A stretch of 64,000 nucleotides of DNA from Plotosus lineatus. Its lineage: Eukaryota > Chordata > Actinopteri > Siluriformes > Plotosidae. A model generated the notes under the pieces. That model had not been told where the DNA came from, searched no databases, and saw nothing but the letters and a program-made list of their open reading frames with translations. A program made the translations under genes and the position numbers. Shown here piece by piece: positions 60,240-63,145 of this stretch (position 1 is the first letter of the stretch; each line of letters starts with the position of its first letter). The DNA is taken from the NCBI GenBank assembly GCA_024760905.1, contig CM045735.1, positions 30,583,249 through 30,647,248 on the forward strand, written 5' to 3'.

Positions 60240-61524
60240 TTGGTTTGTTTTTTTTGTGGGCCTTTATGCCTGTATCTTAAGAGCTGATTAATCAATCGCC
60301 ATCAGATTTGTCAGGGTAGCATTTTGGGATTAAAGGCTGAAACAAGTTTATGAAAATGTCATTAGTCAAGTTCAAAGTTAGCAAAACGGTCGCCGGTTGT
60401 AGTTATGTTGAAAGTTAGCAAAATGCTGTTGTCCGGTATGATTTAATCCCTGATAATTTCTAGATTTTACAGAGTATGTGATACTCGCATAGTGTTAAGT
60501 AGTAGGCCAGGATACCCTTGAATCCCAAAAAGCTGGAAATAATTTGAAGCATTGTCTTGACTCAGTACAGAAATCTTGGAGCATTGCATTTTCCACGTGT
60601 TAATTGATCTAATGACCTAACGGCAACCTGGCCAGCATTTTGGAACGGGATCTGTTGGCAGTAAGGGATGTTGGTGCTACTGGAGTGACCAGTAGATTCA
60701 CCGGTCCTTACATTACTGTGCCTTGAATGCCTGACAAATAAGTGATCCAAAGTAATCTGATCAACAGTGTTTTTCATTAATTTTCTTGGCCACTTAATCC
60801 TAATTCTGGTCAGATGGAGGCTTACACACAACTGAGCATCTTGCCAGACCATTACAGGGCTCCCACCTAGAGGAAACATAATCATAGGGACAACATGCAA
60901 ACTCCACTCACCTGGGATCTTCTTGCAAATGAAGTGAATGTGCCATTCACCATTATATTTAAATGCTTAAATTTCTGTACTGTAGGCACATGAAAGAAGT
61001 AGCAAGTTGAAATGTGACCTGTTCAAACATCAGTGTGACCTGCCTGGGTAGACTGACAGTGTTGTGCCTAGTTTCTAATGGTGCCACCTACACAACACTA
61101 ACATCCACCTGCCTTAACTTTTTCACAGGAGCATAGCGATTGGGGTGAACTAATAAAGGATGCTGACAAACGCGGCACCATAATAAAGGCATCGGAGTCC
61201 AACTTTCACAAGGTCACAAGTATGGTTCTGAAACCGAATGTACGTGCTTCTAATTACTCACTCAGTCACACCTCCGGCTCTGCCCACTCTGATCGGCAAG
61301 GAGACCAGAGAACACACTTTAGACCCGCTGACCCACATCGACTTGAGGCTCATCATGCAAATAGAGAGCAGGCTCGAGACAATCACGGCTTCGTTTACCA
61401 AAGGCAACCCAGCAGTGGCACTTCCGATCCTCGGCTTCACCCAGGCCATGCAAGCTCATCACGTTTACCTTCAGAGCCACGTCGCAATCGTCGTGTTTCT
61501 TTTTCATCAGCAACGTCTGGCTGA
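10169..61524 (+). CDS. SETX: Senataxin, SF1B RNA/DNA helicase (24 coding exons)
   Basis: Coding exons: 10169-10357, 18604-18811, 20425-20534, 23005-23221, 24787-24906, 31960-32131, 33210-33297, 33598-37002, 38314-38410, 39829-40002, 41247-41470, 41674-41823, 42705-42855, 45299-45400, 47343-47461, 48447-48518, 55223-55372, 55530-55637, 56600-56775, 57910-58005, 58326-58508, 58806-58895, 58977-59064 and 61129-61524. All introns are GT-AG and phases join, giving 2294 residues; human senataxin is about 2677, and most of the difference is in the large middle exon. Helicase motifs seen: GPPGTGKS (1699-1706), DEAG (1915-1918), GDPKQLPPT (1940-1948), QYRMHPD (1987-1993), VDTVDGFQG (2105-2113) and TITRAK (from 2145). 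The family is known to unwind RNA:DNA hybrids (R-loops) in the nucleus and to act in transcription termination and DNA repair. The exact C-terminus and the 5' UTR are uncertain. Confidence 0.96.
10358..11794. other. SETX intron 1, first part: no feature recognised
   Basis: AT-rich single-copy-looking sequence. I see no coding exon, RNA gene or clear transposon end. A C-rich stretch near 11610-11650 may belong to the TIR element that follows. Confidence 0.5.
11795..12082 (-). mobile_element. TIR element family D, truncated copy
   Basis: Inverted relative to the copy at 54024-54655, it shares CGAATGTCGAGGGCCCACTG at its end, the TATCTCGATTTGC stretch, ATGGGGTTTTACATCCGG, and the TTAATGAGTAAGACTGTCTA segment. 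The far end is not recognisable. Confidence 0.65.
15978..17192. mobile_element. TIR element with CAAGGGCGTAGG ends
   Basis: CAAGGGCGTAGG at 15978 and CCTACGCCCTTG ending at 17192 are perfect 12-bp inverted ends, flanked by AAATA on both sides (15973-15977, 17193-17197). A second, end-damaged copy lies at 27695-28560. It sits in the hAT element and is itself interrupted by a SINE. The class cannot be told from the ends alone. Confidence 0.75.
16373..16621 (-). mobile_element. SINE family 1, 5'-truncated copy
   Basis: It is the reverse complement of the 3' two thirds of the SINE at 39149-39508. CAGAAG flanks it (16367-16372, 16622-16627). The related element at 27695-28560 lacks this insert and reads CTCAGAAGACGAATC straight through, which confirms the insertion. 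Confidence 0.85.
17324..17602 (-). pseudogene. hAT transposase C-terminal dimerisation fragment
   Basis: The 92-codon frame contains [19 protein letters not shown] and [15 protein letters not shown]. This is the recognisable hAT C-terminal dimerisation signature (SVPSERVFS...LSP..VD...FL). The rest of the transposase, including the catalytic residues, is not present, so it is a remnant. Confidence 0.88.
17831..18603. other. End of SETX intron 1: T tract, nothing else recognised
   Basis: It holds a run of about 27 T at 18241-18267 and otherwise unique-looking sequence up to the exon 2 acceptor. Confidence 0.5.
18604..18811 (+). CDS. SETX: SETX coding exon 2
   Basis: Residues 64-133. The acceptor CAG is at 18601-18603 and the donor is GTAAGT at 18812. 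The stretch [10 protein letters not shown] and the end [12 protein letters not shown] match the human N-terminal domain (LETLRLINHF, LKYPYLLLHERV). The exon ends with one base of the Cys codon that is completed by exon 3. Confidence 0.93.
19050..19544 (+). mobile_element. SINE family 2 with poly-A tail
   Basis: A repeat of about 490 bp ends in 21 A at 19524-19544. It shares GTGAGCTCATTCGTAC, GTGTGTTAAACCGCCCC-like and ATTGGATATGACTAAATT with minus-strand copies at 40645-41105, 23545-23935 and 19800-20060. The poly-A tail marks it as a retroposon. Confidence 0.72.
19800..20060 (-). repeat. SINE family 2, partial copy
   Basis: It shares GAATGAACTCATGACTGGCG, CATTTGCCATCTCTCCCTCC and ACCTGGATTTGAACCTG with the copy at 40645-41105. 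It is degenerate. Confidence 0.6.
20425..20534 (+). CDS. SETX: SETX coding exon 3
   Basis: Residues 133-169. The acceptor follows a T- and C-rich tract ending TTTTTCAG. It encodes [18 protein letters not shown] and then [10 protein letters not shown], aligning with human ALCRME and YLFLVHPNEM. The donor is GTATGT at 20535, phase 0. Confidence 0.93.
20824..21100 (+). mobile_element. SINE family 3 copy
   Basis: A tRNA-like start (TGGTGTAGTGGCTAGCAGA) is followed by CTTTGCATGTCCTCTGGGTG, CAGTCCAAAAACATGC and TCAGGGTGTACCTTGCCTTC. This order is typical of an abundant fish and vertebrate repeat. Other copies in this window: 62875-63090 (+), 21535-21755 (-), 63715-63985 (-). Confidence 0.7.
21473..21512. 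repeat. (TG)n microsatellite
   Basis: About 19 TG units in SETX intron 3. Confidence 0.95.
21535..21755 (-). repeat. SINE family 3, degenerate copy
   Basis: Minus-strand copy: GGGGCAGTTTGGAACAGCCA is shared with 63715-63985, and ACTCAAACTCAGGACCTTAC leads to a tRNA-like head at its right edge. Confidence 0.6.
21760..22495. other. SETX intron 3 sequence without recognised features
   Basis: Mixed-composition intron DNA with no splice-supported exon and no clear repeat. Confidence 0.45.
22500..22740 (-). mobile_element. SINE family 1, 5'-truncated copy
   Basis: It matches the reverse complement of 39149-39508 from the tail (TTTCGGCTTTTCCCCTCT) through GCGTTGCCACAGCGAATGAT to CCCAGTTAGCTGCACTGG. 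The tRNA-like head is missing. Confidence 0.78.
23005..23221 (+). CDS. SETX: SETX coding exon 4
   Basis: Residues 170-242. The acceptor is TTTCTAG before 23005. It encodes [20 protein letters not shown] and [17 protein letters not shown], very close to the human sequence (VRRWAILTARNLGKVDRDDY, YDLQEVLLCLFKVIELG). This is the most conserved block of the N-terminal domain. The donor is GTATGA at 23222. Confidence 0.95.
23395..23525 (-). repeat. SINE family 3, 3' fragment
   Basis: It contains ATGAACCGCTTAATCCTAAT, CTGGTGCCCATCTCAGCCCA and CAGCTCACCAGGCCATTGCA, the 3' part of the family in inverse orientation. Confidence 0.55.
23545..23935 (-). mobile_element. SINE family 2 copy
   Basis: It begins with a T/A-rich tract (the inverse of a tail) and shares GGTGGTCTAACACACTC, GAATGACCTCATGGACGC and TTAACCCAGATTTGAA with the copy at 40645-41105. 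Confidence 0.7.
24203..24517. mobile_element. 315-bp hAT-like non-autonomous element
   Basis: The ends are CAGTGGTCTCCTACC and GGTTGGGGACCCCTG (inverted). A perfect 8-bp duplication, GTATACAG, flanks it at 24195-24202 and 24518-24525, the hallmark of hAT insertion. No transposase is encoded. It interrupts SETX intron 4. Confidence 0.88.
24570..24634. repeat. (TGTGCG)n-rich microsatellite
   Basis: Variants of GTGTGCGC in tandem; such alternating purine-pyrimidine DNA can adopt the Z form. Confidence 0.9.
24787..24906 (+). CDS. SETX: SETX coding exon 5
   Basis: Residues 242-282. The acceptor is TTTAAG and the donor is GTAAAA at 24907. It encodes [20 protein letters not shown], aligning with human ICMLLTILEEQAMDSLLLGS. 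The exon starts with two and ends with one base of split codons, which keeps the frame into exon 6. Confidence 0.93.
25190..25637. mobile_element. TIR element family A (pogo/Tigger-like ends), copy 1
   Basis: TACAGGGATCC at the left and GCGAGGGATCCCTGTA at the right are inverted ends with a TA at each edge. The inside is AT-rich and has no transposase. Other copies: 37162-38192, 41942-42442, 45836-46581, 50155-54018. Confidence 0.8.
25638..26185. other. SETX intron 5 sequence without recognised features
   Basis: AT-rich intron DNA; no exon, repeat end or RNA gene seen. Confidence 0.45.
26190..27110 (-). pseudogene. Non-LTR retrotransposon 3' fragment (RT C-terminus)
   Basis: Minus-strand frames read [52 protein letters not shown] and [20 protein letters not shown], then [11 protein letters not shown]. 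This is the familiar RT C-terminus of a fish LINE. The piece before it ([13 protein letters not shown], near 27040) is the RT core, but its FADD box is not readable. Frameshifts separate the blocks. It is not the RTE family seen at 6122-9244 but resembles 4305-5215. Confidence 0.85.
27111..27694. other. AT-rich intron DNA
   Basis: Dominated by AT-rich and TAAT-rich sequence in SETX intron 5; nothing recognised. Confidence 0.45.
27695..28560. mobile_element. CAAGGGCGTAGG-family TIR element, second copy
   Basis: It matches the inside of 15978-17192 in the same orientation over about 850 bp (for example GTGCTTGTCGTATAAGTTAT, TTTCAGCAGAAGACGATTAA, GCCGGAGGCGGTACTAAC-like). Its right end reads GTATGCCCTTGCGTAG. 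It lacks the SINE, and its left end is truncated or rearranged. Confidence 0.72.
28686..28713. repeat. (TA)n microsatellite
   Basis: About 14 TA units directly before the TIR element at 28719. Confidence 0.9.
29532..31122. mobile_element. TIR element family C (pogo/Tigger-like ends), copy 1
   Basis: The left end is TACAGTCGACCCTATACTTA and the right end TTCGTAAGTAGAAGGCCAAC then CGTA, both with TA edges. A segment of about 150 bp (GAGAGTGCTCATTGCAGCTT to ATCCGGACCTCCGAT) occurs twice inside, at about 29836-29985 and 30500-30650, so the copy carries an internal duplication. A long (TG)n tract lies at 30729-30821. A second copy is at 49104-49893. Confidence 0.78.
30729..30821. repeat. (TG)n compound microsatellite
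   Basis: Two TG runs separated by AGAAAGATAGAGAGACAG, inside the family C element. Confidence 0.93.
31471..31959. other. End of SETX intron 5
   Basis: No repeat end or extra exon seen before the exon 6 acceptor. Confidence 0.45.
31960..32131 (+). CDS. SETX: SETX coding exon 6
   Basis: Residues 282-339. The acceptor is TACCCTCAG. It encodes [20 protein letters not shown], nearly identical to human [20 protein letters not shown]. The donor is GTATGC at 32132. Intron 5 before it is about 7 kb and holds a LINE fragment and several DNA transposons. Intron 6 after it is about 1.1 kb and is mostly one TIR element. Confidence 0.94.
32221..33092. mobile_element. TIR element family D (pogo/Tigger-like ends), copy filling intron 6
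   Basis: The left end is TACAGTAGCCCCCCCGTTAT then TCGCGG; the right end is ATAGTCAAGGGCCTACTGTA. Both edges show TA. It makes up about 870 of the 1078 bp of SETX intron 6. It shares the [13 protein letters not shown] reading (minus strand) with the copy at 54024-54655, although no full transposase is present. Confidence 0.82.
33210..33297 (+). CDS. SETX: SETX coding exon 7
   Basis: Residues 339-368. The acceptor is AAGCAG and the donor is GTAAGA at 33298, phase 0. It encodes [20 protein letters not shown], matching human TKLEPESYLDDMVTCSQIVYN. At 88 bp it is too short to show up as a long ORF, but both splice sites and the frame agree with its neighbours. Confidence 0.92.
33598..37002 (+). 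CDS. SETX: SETX giant coding exon 8
   Basis: Residues 369-1503 from one 3405-bp exon, matching the single huge middle exon of vertebrate SETX. Its first part ends the N-terminal domain ([28 protein letters not shown]). Then comes a long, Ser/Pro/Lys-rich and probably disordered region, with conserved islands: TPAIVPPKK near 1022, followed by FELSQRSLD, and [17 protein letters not shown] from about 1232. A Gly9-Asp7 tract at 1212-1227 precedes the second island. The end (LLLINTFEE) leads into the helicase part. The acceptor is CTGTAG at 33592-33597 and the donor GTGAGT at 37003. Human has about 1400 residues in this exon, so this copy is shorter. Confidence 0.96.
36127..36174 (+). repeat. SETX: Coding (GGN)9(GAT)7 tract in SETX exon 8
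   Basis: Nine Gly codons run straight into seven Asp codons (residues 1212-1227). The tract lies 4 residues before the conserved [17 protein letters not shown] island; human has a Ser/Asp/Glu-rich acidic stretch there. A tract of this kind is prone to length change. Confidence 0.95.
37162..38192. mobile_element. TIR element family A, copy 2, holding a family B copy
   Basis: The ends are TACAGGGATCCCTCGCTACT and AAAGTGAGGGATTTCTGTA. It occupies most of SETX intron 8. Its inside is interrupted at about 37381 by a family B element, after which family A sequence (GTGCATCTGTATGTATGC) resumes. Confidence 0.78.
37381..37903 (-). mobile_element. TIR element family B, copy 3, truncated
   Basis: Read on the minus strand it starts TACAGACGCTCCCCAGCTTA and follows the copy at 235-804 through TTAGAGGGGAAC-like and CCTGGTTCCTCTCGAGC-like segments. 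It is cut off at its far end. Confidence 0.7.
38314..38410 (+). CDS. SETX: SETX coding exon 9
   Basis: Residues 1504-1536, encoding ANEWLNGRK and [13 protein letters not shown]. This aligns with human AQEWLNSPNR after the large exon. The acceptor is CCTTTTAG and the donor GTGCCT at 38411. Intron 8 before it is largely a TIR element that holds a second TIR element. Confidence 0.88.
38640..39125 (+). repeat. Probable Tigger-like remnant
   Basis: ACCTTGGTACTCGAACGC followed by GTCAAACAAATTGG is like the end of a known class of pogo/Tigger element (TAC-AGTGGTACCTCGG... type). A matching right end is not visible. A SINE lies directly downstream. Confidence 0.4.
39149..39508 (+). mobile_element. 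SINE family 1, full-length, 11-bp target duplication
   Basis: The direct repeat ATTGTTCTTAT flanks it (39138-39148, 39509-39519). The head is tRNA-derived, with a perfect B box (GGTTCGAGTCC near 39207). The body runs CTAACTGGGTTATCAAATGC, GTAAAAGAACCATTGCTGAC and AAGGGTTGTGACAGGAAGGG. The tail (GATTCGCTGTGGCAACTCC ... AAGCCGAAAGGAAG) matches the 3' end of the RTE LINE (TTGCTGTGGCGACCCCTGAA ... AGCCGAAAG). Truncated copies are at 16373-16621, 22500-22740 and 46174-46435. Confidence 0.9.
39829..40002 (+). CDS. SETX: SETX coding exon 10
   Basis: Residues 1536-1594. The acceptor is TGTGTAG and the donor GTGTGT at 40003. It encodes [14 protein letters not shown], matching human LYPKENDLVFLAPE, in the beta-rich domain that precedes the helicase core. 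Confidence 0.9.
40645..41105 (-). mobile_element. SINE family 2, complete-looking copy
   Basis: It starts with about 24 T (40645-40668, the inverse of a poly-A tail), then TTAGTCATATCCAATTCCCA, GGTGGTCTAACACACTCGG and ATTAACCCAGATTTGAACTT. It matches the + strand copy at 19050-19544 end to end. Confidence 0.78.
41247..41470 (+). CDS. SETX: SETX coding exon 11
   Basis: Residues 1594-1668. The acceptor is ACATACAG and the donor GTAAGT at 41471, phase 0. It covers the segment just before the first ATPase motif ([15 protein letters not shown], corresponding to human VISSLVTTQRKLKAM). Confidence 0.9.
41674..41823 (+). CDS. SETX: SETX coding exon 12 (Q motif and Walker A)
   Basis: Residues 1669-1718. 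YNRDQAKAI is the Q-motif region (human FNEDQKKAI). GPPGTGKS at 1699-1706 is the Walker A loop that binds ATP phosphates. The acceptor is CCTGTAG and the donor GTATGT at 41824, phase 0. Confidence 0.96.
41942..42442. mobile_element. TIR element family A, copy 3
   Basis: TACAGGGATCCCTCACTACT and AAAGTGAGGGATCCCTGTA are inverted ends with TA edges. It makes up about 500 of the 881 bp of SETX intron 12. Confidence 0.85.
42705..42855 (+). CDS. SETX: SETX coding exon 13 (motif Ia)
   Basis: Residues 1719-1769. [18 protein letters not shown] is motif Ia. The family normally has CAPSN here; this copy has CAQSN, with Gln at 1741 in place of Pro. A Lys/Arg cluster (KHRRRR) comes just before it. The acceptor is CCCTTTAG and the donor GTAGGA at 42856. 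Confidence 0.95.
43028..43500 (+). repeat. Unclassified dispersed repeat R1, copy 1
   Basis: It shares with 57137-57510 the ordered blocks GAAACTGGTACTGAAATGTG, GGAATGAATGGCCTCCATTC, GGTGTTTGACATATTCA-like, and GTGGTTCATTGTGCCTGCAC. No tRNA head, TIR or coding frame is evident. Its class is unknown. Confidence 0.62.
43849..44671. mobile_element. TIR element with ACCGTATTCAACGTAATAAGCGCC-type ends
   Basis: The left end TACCGTATTCAACGTAATAA then GCGCC, and the right end GGGCGCTTATCACGTCGAAT then ACGGTA, are inverted repeats about 820 bp apart, in SETX intron 13. The CCGTATT start resembles the ATAAGGCGCACC-type element, but the rest differs. No transposase is seen. Confidence 0.75.
44672..45298. 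other. End of SETX intron 13
   Basis: AT-rich sequence with short A and T runs; no exon or repeat recognised. Confidence 0.45.
45299..45400 (+). CDS. SETX: SETX coding exon 14
   Basis: Residues 1769-1803, [14 protein letters not shown] and then [10 protein letters not shown], matching human [14 protein letters not shown] and SLDSQVNHRMKKEL. The acceptor is GCATAG and the donor GTGAGT at 45401. Confidence 0.95.
45836..46581. mobile_element. TIR element family A, copy 4, split by a SINE
   Basis: The left end ACAGTGATCCCTCGCTACTT and the right end with GTTAATGGGG-type sequence (minus strand) are more diverged than in other copies. The SINE at 46174-46435 sits inside it. Confidence 0.75.
46174..46435 (-). 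mobile_element. SINE family 1, 17-bp target duplication
   Basis: TATAGTGTTGAATATGT occurs at 46157-46173 and 46436-46452, and the duplicated sequence is family A element sequence. The copy is 5'-truncated at the same GCACTGGG point as 22500-22740. Confidence 0.88.
46582..47342. other. End of SETX intron 14
   Basis: AT-rich intron DNA with no recognised feature. Confidence 0.45.
47343..47461 (+). CDS. SETX: SETX coding exon 15 (coiled helicase insert)
   Basis: Residues 1803-1842, a charged Lys/Glu-rich helix ([15 protein letters not shown]). It corresponds to the helical stalk inserted in RecA domain 1 of the Sen1/UPF1 family. The acceptor is TTGTTTAG and the donor GTGAAA at 47462, phase 0. 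Confidence 0.9.
47462..48446. other. SETX intron 15
   Basis: No transposon end, exon or RNA gene recognised. It is one of the few introns near 1 kb without a visible repeat. Confidence 0.45.
48447..48518 (+). CDS. SETX: SETX coding exon 16 (coiled helicase insert)
   Basis: Residues 1843-1866, FEELNNKK and [12 protein letters not shown], the second part of the stalk. It is only 72 bp, but the acceptor CTTCCTGCAG and donor GTATGC at 48519 are strong and the phase is 0 on both sides. Confidence 0.88.
48650..48841 (+). repeat. LINE 3'-end fragment with (ATCTT)n tail
   Basis: TTGCACCCCCTACTGATGGT, AGCCTGTAACAGTGAATTTT and AATAAAGCTGTATCTTATCT lead to a short pentamer tail. The same sequence in inverse orientation occurs at 53458-53580. 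Confidence 0.65.
49104..49893. mobile_element. TIR element family C, copy 2
   Basis: The left end TACAGTCAGCCCCCACCTTA and the right end CGTAAGTTGGGGCCGACTGT then A are inverted with TA edges. The inside shares the CCAATGAGAGAGCAACTC and GCGCGTTTGAA segments with 29532-31122 in inverse orientation. Confidence 0.8.
50114..50155. repeat. (CA)n microsatellite
   Basis: CA units with one CG variant and TACACACACA at the end. Confidence 0.93.
50352..53455 (+). pseudogene. Second RTE-type LINE, truncated and interrupted
   Basis: Endonuclease remnant: [11 protein letters not shown] near 50440 (the usual GDFN has Asp changed to Asn), [18 protein letters not shown] remnant: [54 protein letters not shown] and an intact [13 protein letters not shown] near 52930. 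Several frameshifts, and an insert of about 870 bp (about 50665-51535), separate the two. The sequence differs from the LINE at 6122-9244, so it is a second family. Confidence 0.85.
50879..51021 (+). pseudogene. C2H2 zinc-finger gene fragment
   Basis: An open stretch reads [20 protein letters not shown], continuing [16 protein letters not shown]. This is a classical finger (C-x2-C-x12) with the first zinc-binding His replaced by Tyr and a damaged linker (STRERTF instead of HTGERPF-like), then a stop. It lies in the insert within the LINE. An AATAAA follows at about 51392 with a short A run about 20 bp later, so a retrocopied mRNA end is possible. Confidence 0.7.
53458..53933 (-). repeat. LINE 3' region fragment with (ATAAG)n tail
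   Basis: A pentamer tail at about 53462-53488 leads to AGCTTTATTAATCTCACAAT and, further in, GTACAGTCTGATAGCGGTGG and CCTGCGGTAGCGCTCCTTCC, which resemble the 3' region of a common fish LINE in inverse orientation. Confidence 0.65.
54024..54655. mobile_element. TIR element family D, copy 2
   Basis: TACAGTAGGCCCTTGACATT then CGCGG, and ATAGTCAAGGGCCTACTGTA, are near-perfect inverted ends with TA edges. It lies 5 bp after the family A element that ends at 54018. Confidence 0.85.
54656..55222. other. End of SETX intron 16
   Basis: AT-rich, then a C-rich polypyrimidine stretch (about 55180-55200) before the exon 17 acceptor. Confidence 0.5.
55223..55372 (+). CDS. SETX: SETX coding exon 17 (first half of motif II)
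   Basis: Residues 1867-1916. [20 protein letters not shown] matches human HIICCTLSTSGGLLLESAFR. The exon ends with VIVDE, the first half of the DEAG Walker B box. The acceptor is TATTTCAAG and the donor GTCAGT at 55373, phase 0. Intron 16 before it is about 6.7 kb. Confidence 0.95.
55530..55637 (+). CDS. SETX: SETX coding exon 18 (end of motif II, motif III)
   Basis: Residues 1917-1952. It starts with AGQ, which completes the DEAG box split by intron 17, and contains [12 protein letters not shown], motif III, which couples ATP hydrolysis to unwinding. The acceptor is CCCTGTAG and the donor GTACTG at 55638. Confidence 0.96.
55704..55850. repeat. (CT)n, (TG)n and G-rich microsatellites
   Basis: CT repeats then GTGC/TG repeats near 55704-55752, and a TG run with G tracts at 55815-55850, in SETX intron 18. 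Confidence 0.9.
55851..56599. other. Rest of SETX intron 18
   Basis: No recognised feature before the exon 19 acceptor. Confidence 0.4.
56600..56775 (+). CDS. SETX: SETX coding exon 19 (motif IV)
   Basis: Residues 1953-2011. It contains [19 protein letters not shown], matching human [19 protein letters not shown]. The acceptor is CATCAG and the donor GTATGT at 56776. It ends with two bases of a Pro codon completed by exon 20. Confidence 0.95.
57137..57510 (+). repeat. Unclassified dispersed repeat R1, copy 2
   Basis: Matches 43028-43500 in order and orientation: GATCAAGAAACTGGTACTAA, GACAGAATGAATGGCCTTCT, and CATGGTTCATGGTGCATGCA. Confidence 0.62.
57910..58005 (+). CDS. SETX: SETX coding exon 20
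   Basis: Residues 2011-2043, encoding [15 protein letters not shown] (human DWPFQPYLVFDVGDG). The acceptor TTTCTTAG follows a long T tract near 57860; the donor is GTAAGT at 58006. Confidence 0.93.
58326..58508 (+). CDS. SETX: SETX coding exon 21
   Basis: Residues 2043-2104. It carries [15 protein letters not shown] and then [13 protein letters not shown], the second RecA domain strand (human IGIITHYKAQK). The acceptor is TCCATCAG and the donor GTAAGG at 58509. Confidence 0.95.
58784..58800. repeat. SETX: (TG)n tract at the exon 22 splice acceptor
   Basis: A run of about 8 TG units ends 5 bases before the exon start. It replaces the usual pyrimidine tract between the likely branch site (TCTAAAAC at 58776) and the AG. 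Confidence 0.93.
58806..58895 (+). CDS. SETX: SETX coding exon 22 (motif V)
   Basis: Residues 2104-2134. [13 protein letters not shown] is motif V; human has VDTVDAFQGRQKD. The exon is exactly 90 bp with the same phase on both sides, so skipping it would keep the frame but remove motif V. The acceptor AG at 58804-58805 follows a (TG)n tract rather than a pyrimidine tract. The donor is GTAAGT at 58896. Confidence 0.95.
58977..59064 (+). CDS. SETX: SETX coding exon 23 (motif VI)
   Basis: Residues 2134-2163. [20 protein letters not shown] is motif VI, with the arginine that contacts ATP (R2148); human is identical in this stretch. The acceptor is ATCACAG after a run of T and the donor GTAATA at 59065, phase 0. 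Only 81 bp separate it from exon 22. Confidence 0.96.
60186..60235. repeat. (GT)25 microsatellite
   Basis: About 25 uninterrupted GT units, the longest pure dinucleotide run in the window. Confidence 0.97.
60780..60930 (-). repeat. SINE family 3, degenerate fragment
   Basis: It contains CTTAATCCTAATTCTGGTCA, CCAGACCATTACAGGG and GACAACATGCAAACTCCACT, fragments of the family in inverse orientation. Confidence 0.55.
61129..61524 (+). CDS. SETX: SETX terminal coding exon 24
   Basis: Residues 2164-2294 and a TGA. The first 45 residues fit the human tail ([20 protein letters not shown] against LIQDAQKRGAIIKTCDKNYR). After VLKPN the sequence is Ser/Arg/His-rich and does not match the human C-terminus, which ends in a basic nuclear signal. 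A second frame (61238-61567) is also open over this stretch. A GTACGT at 61240 could act as a donor to exons outside the window, so the C-terminus is the least certain part of the model. Confidence 0.8.
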   Translation, partial: EHSDWGELIKDADKRGTIIKASESNFHKVTSMVLKPNVRASNYSLSHTSGSAHSDRQGDQRTHFRPADPHRLEAHHANREQARDNHGFVYQRQPSSGTSDPRLHPGHASSSRLPSEPRRNRRVSFSSATSG

Positions 61525-61750
61525 AATGGAAAATATTTCCAGACATTCACACCTCCTTGTGTACTAGCGAGTGGGTGCATAAGTGACTGACATTTTCTGG
61601 TATTGCTGATTACAAGCGTTTCATGAGACTTGTTCAATTGAAAATCTGAGGCGATTGGTATCTGAAATATTGATATAAGATAATGCTGACCATGTTTTGA
61701 TTAAAAAGTCATTAGCATTTTACCCAAATAAATGCTAATCAGCTTAATTT
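61525..61750 (+). terminator. SETX: SETX 3' UTR with polyadenylation signal
   Basis: An AATAAA at 61727-61732 lies about 200 bp after the stop codon, within AT-rich sequence. It is the first canonical signal downstream and fits a short 3' UTR. The cleavage site itself cannot be placed from sequence. Confidence 0.55.
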
Positions 61751-62874
61751 TAACAATTTATGTGTTCATAATCTAAAAGAAACATTCAGTCACTTATGCA
61801 TGGTTTTTCAGTGTACAATGTTGCATCTATGCAAAAATCTGAATCAAAAATGAAATGGGAATTTGTCTAATTACATTTCCAGTAGCAGTATGTAAAGTAA
61901 AATATCTGATATGTAAAGCTTAATCTAATTTTACTGGTCATTTTTGGTTACAAACTTTGTAAATGGGAGCAGTGTATTGCTTCTTTTTATTTAATTTTAA
62001 TGTTTTCAGAGCAGCATGATGCCAGCTGAAAGCAAAACTCAAATTTTTCTTTTTCTGCTCATAACTACCTAAAAATGGCTCTAATCTTGTAAATGAGGAA
62101 TATTATGTTCTTGAGATTGTGTGTGTGTGTGTTTTGTTGGGTTTTTTTGTTTTGTTTTTTGTTTGTTTGTTTGTTTTATAAAAACAAATTTTGTATGTAA
62201 TGTGATTTGTCTTTTTTTTTTTTTTTTTTTACACAACATCCTTGAAGGAAGTATCTTGAATATTTGCTGCATCCCAAAGTACACTTGGTGCACTACATTC
62301 CAGAGCAAAATAGCAGTGGTGGAGTCTTGCTTGGAAGGCAGCCGGCATTATTTTCCATCTTGGGTGTTGAAGCTAAATTTCAATTATTGTAATTTGGCAA
62401 TTTGGAAAATCTGAAAACTGCAGCTTTTCACATGTAATACTGTTACTGACCACCAGAGGGTATGCCTACCTCATCTGTATGCCATGAAAGGTAAGACACT
62501 CGCACGATATTAAAGTGTTGATTAGAGATGTCACTACACCAATATTTCCTGCTAAATAGCACATTAGTCAGTTGTACACGACTTGTAGTTGTGAACACCA
62601 CACATTCTCATTCACCTTGGCTTTATATATATAATATTAGAGGTGCATGTAGATCTTTCAGTTGTGACCTAATATTAATTGGTCCAGCTGGTGAGAACAT
62701 CTGGACCTCTGTGGTCTATTCCTTTTTTTTTTTTTTCCCCCTATTTGATATTTTTGCTCACTGCCTGCCTGCTCACAGTTTATTGAAACATGTACTGCTC
62801 ATTAAAATAAATGTGTTTTGACCAGAATGAAAGGTTATTTTTGAACAACTTTTTGCATAAAGATGAACGGGTTT
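61751..62874. other. Region downstream of SETX: low-complexity, no gene
   Basis: TTTGT-rich and poly-T tracts (62140-62230, 62725-62740). Small ORFs here follow these tracts and are not credible genes. Confidence 0.5.
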
Positions 62875-63090
62875 GGATGATGTAGTGTTTTAGAGGTTTT
62901 TGGTTCAAGTCCTGAGCCTGGGCATTTGCATGTTCTGCGTGTGCTTGCATGAGTTTCTCTGGTTTCCTCCACCAGTCCAAAAATAGGCTGATTCGGCTGT
63001 TCAAAATTAACTGTCTGTGTTGCCCTGTGGTGGTGTGGCGAGCTGTTCAGTGTGTACCCAGTCTTTCACCAGTGATGGCCAAGGTAGACA
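62875..63090 (+). repeat. SINE family 3 copy
   Basis: GGTTCAAGTCC (B box), GCATTTGCATGTTCTGCGTG, GTTTCCTCCACCAGTCCAAA and TCAGTGTGTACCCAGTCTTT follow the family order. Confidence 0.68.
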
Positions 63091-63145
63091 CCAGCCTTCT
63101 TGCAACCCGAGTAAGGATGCTATGATGGGTAAAGTCTGTTGGGCT

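Larger units (their letters stand above)
59065..61128. other. SETX last intron
   Basis: It contains a (GT)n tract at 60186-60235 and a SINE family 3 piece at about 60780-60930. A minus-strand 86-codon ORF (59337-59597) looks compositionally coding but matches nothing I recognise. Confidence 0.6.
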
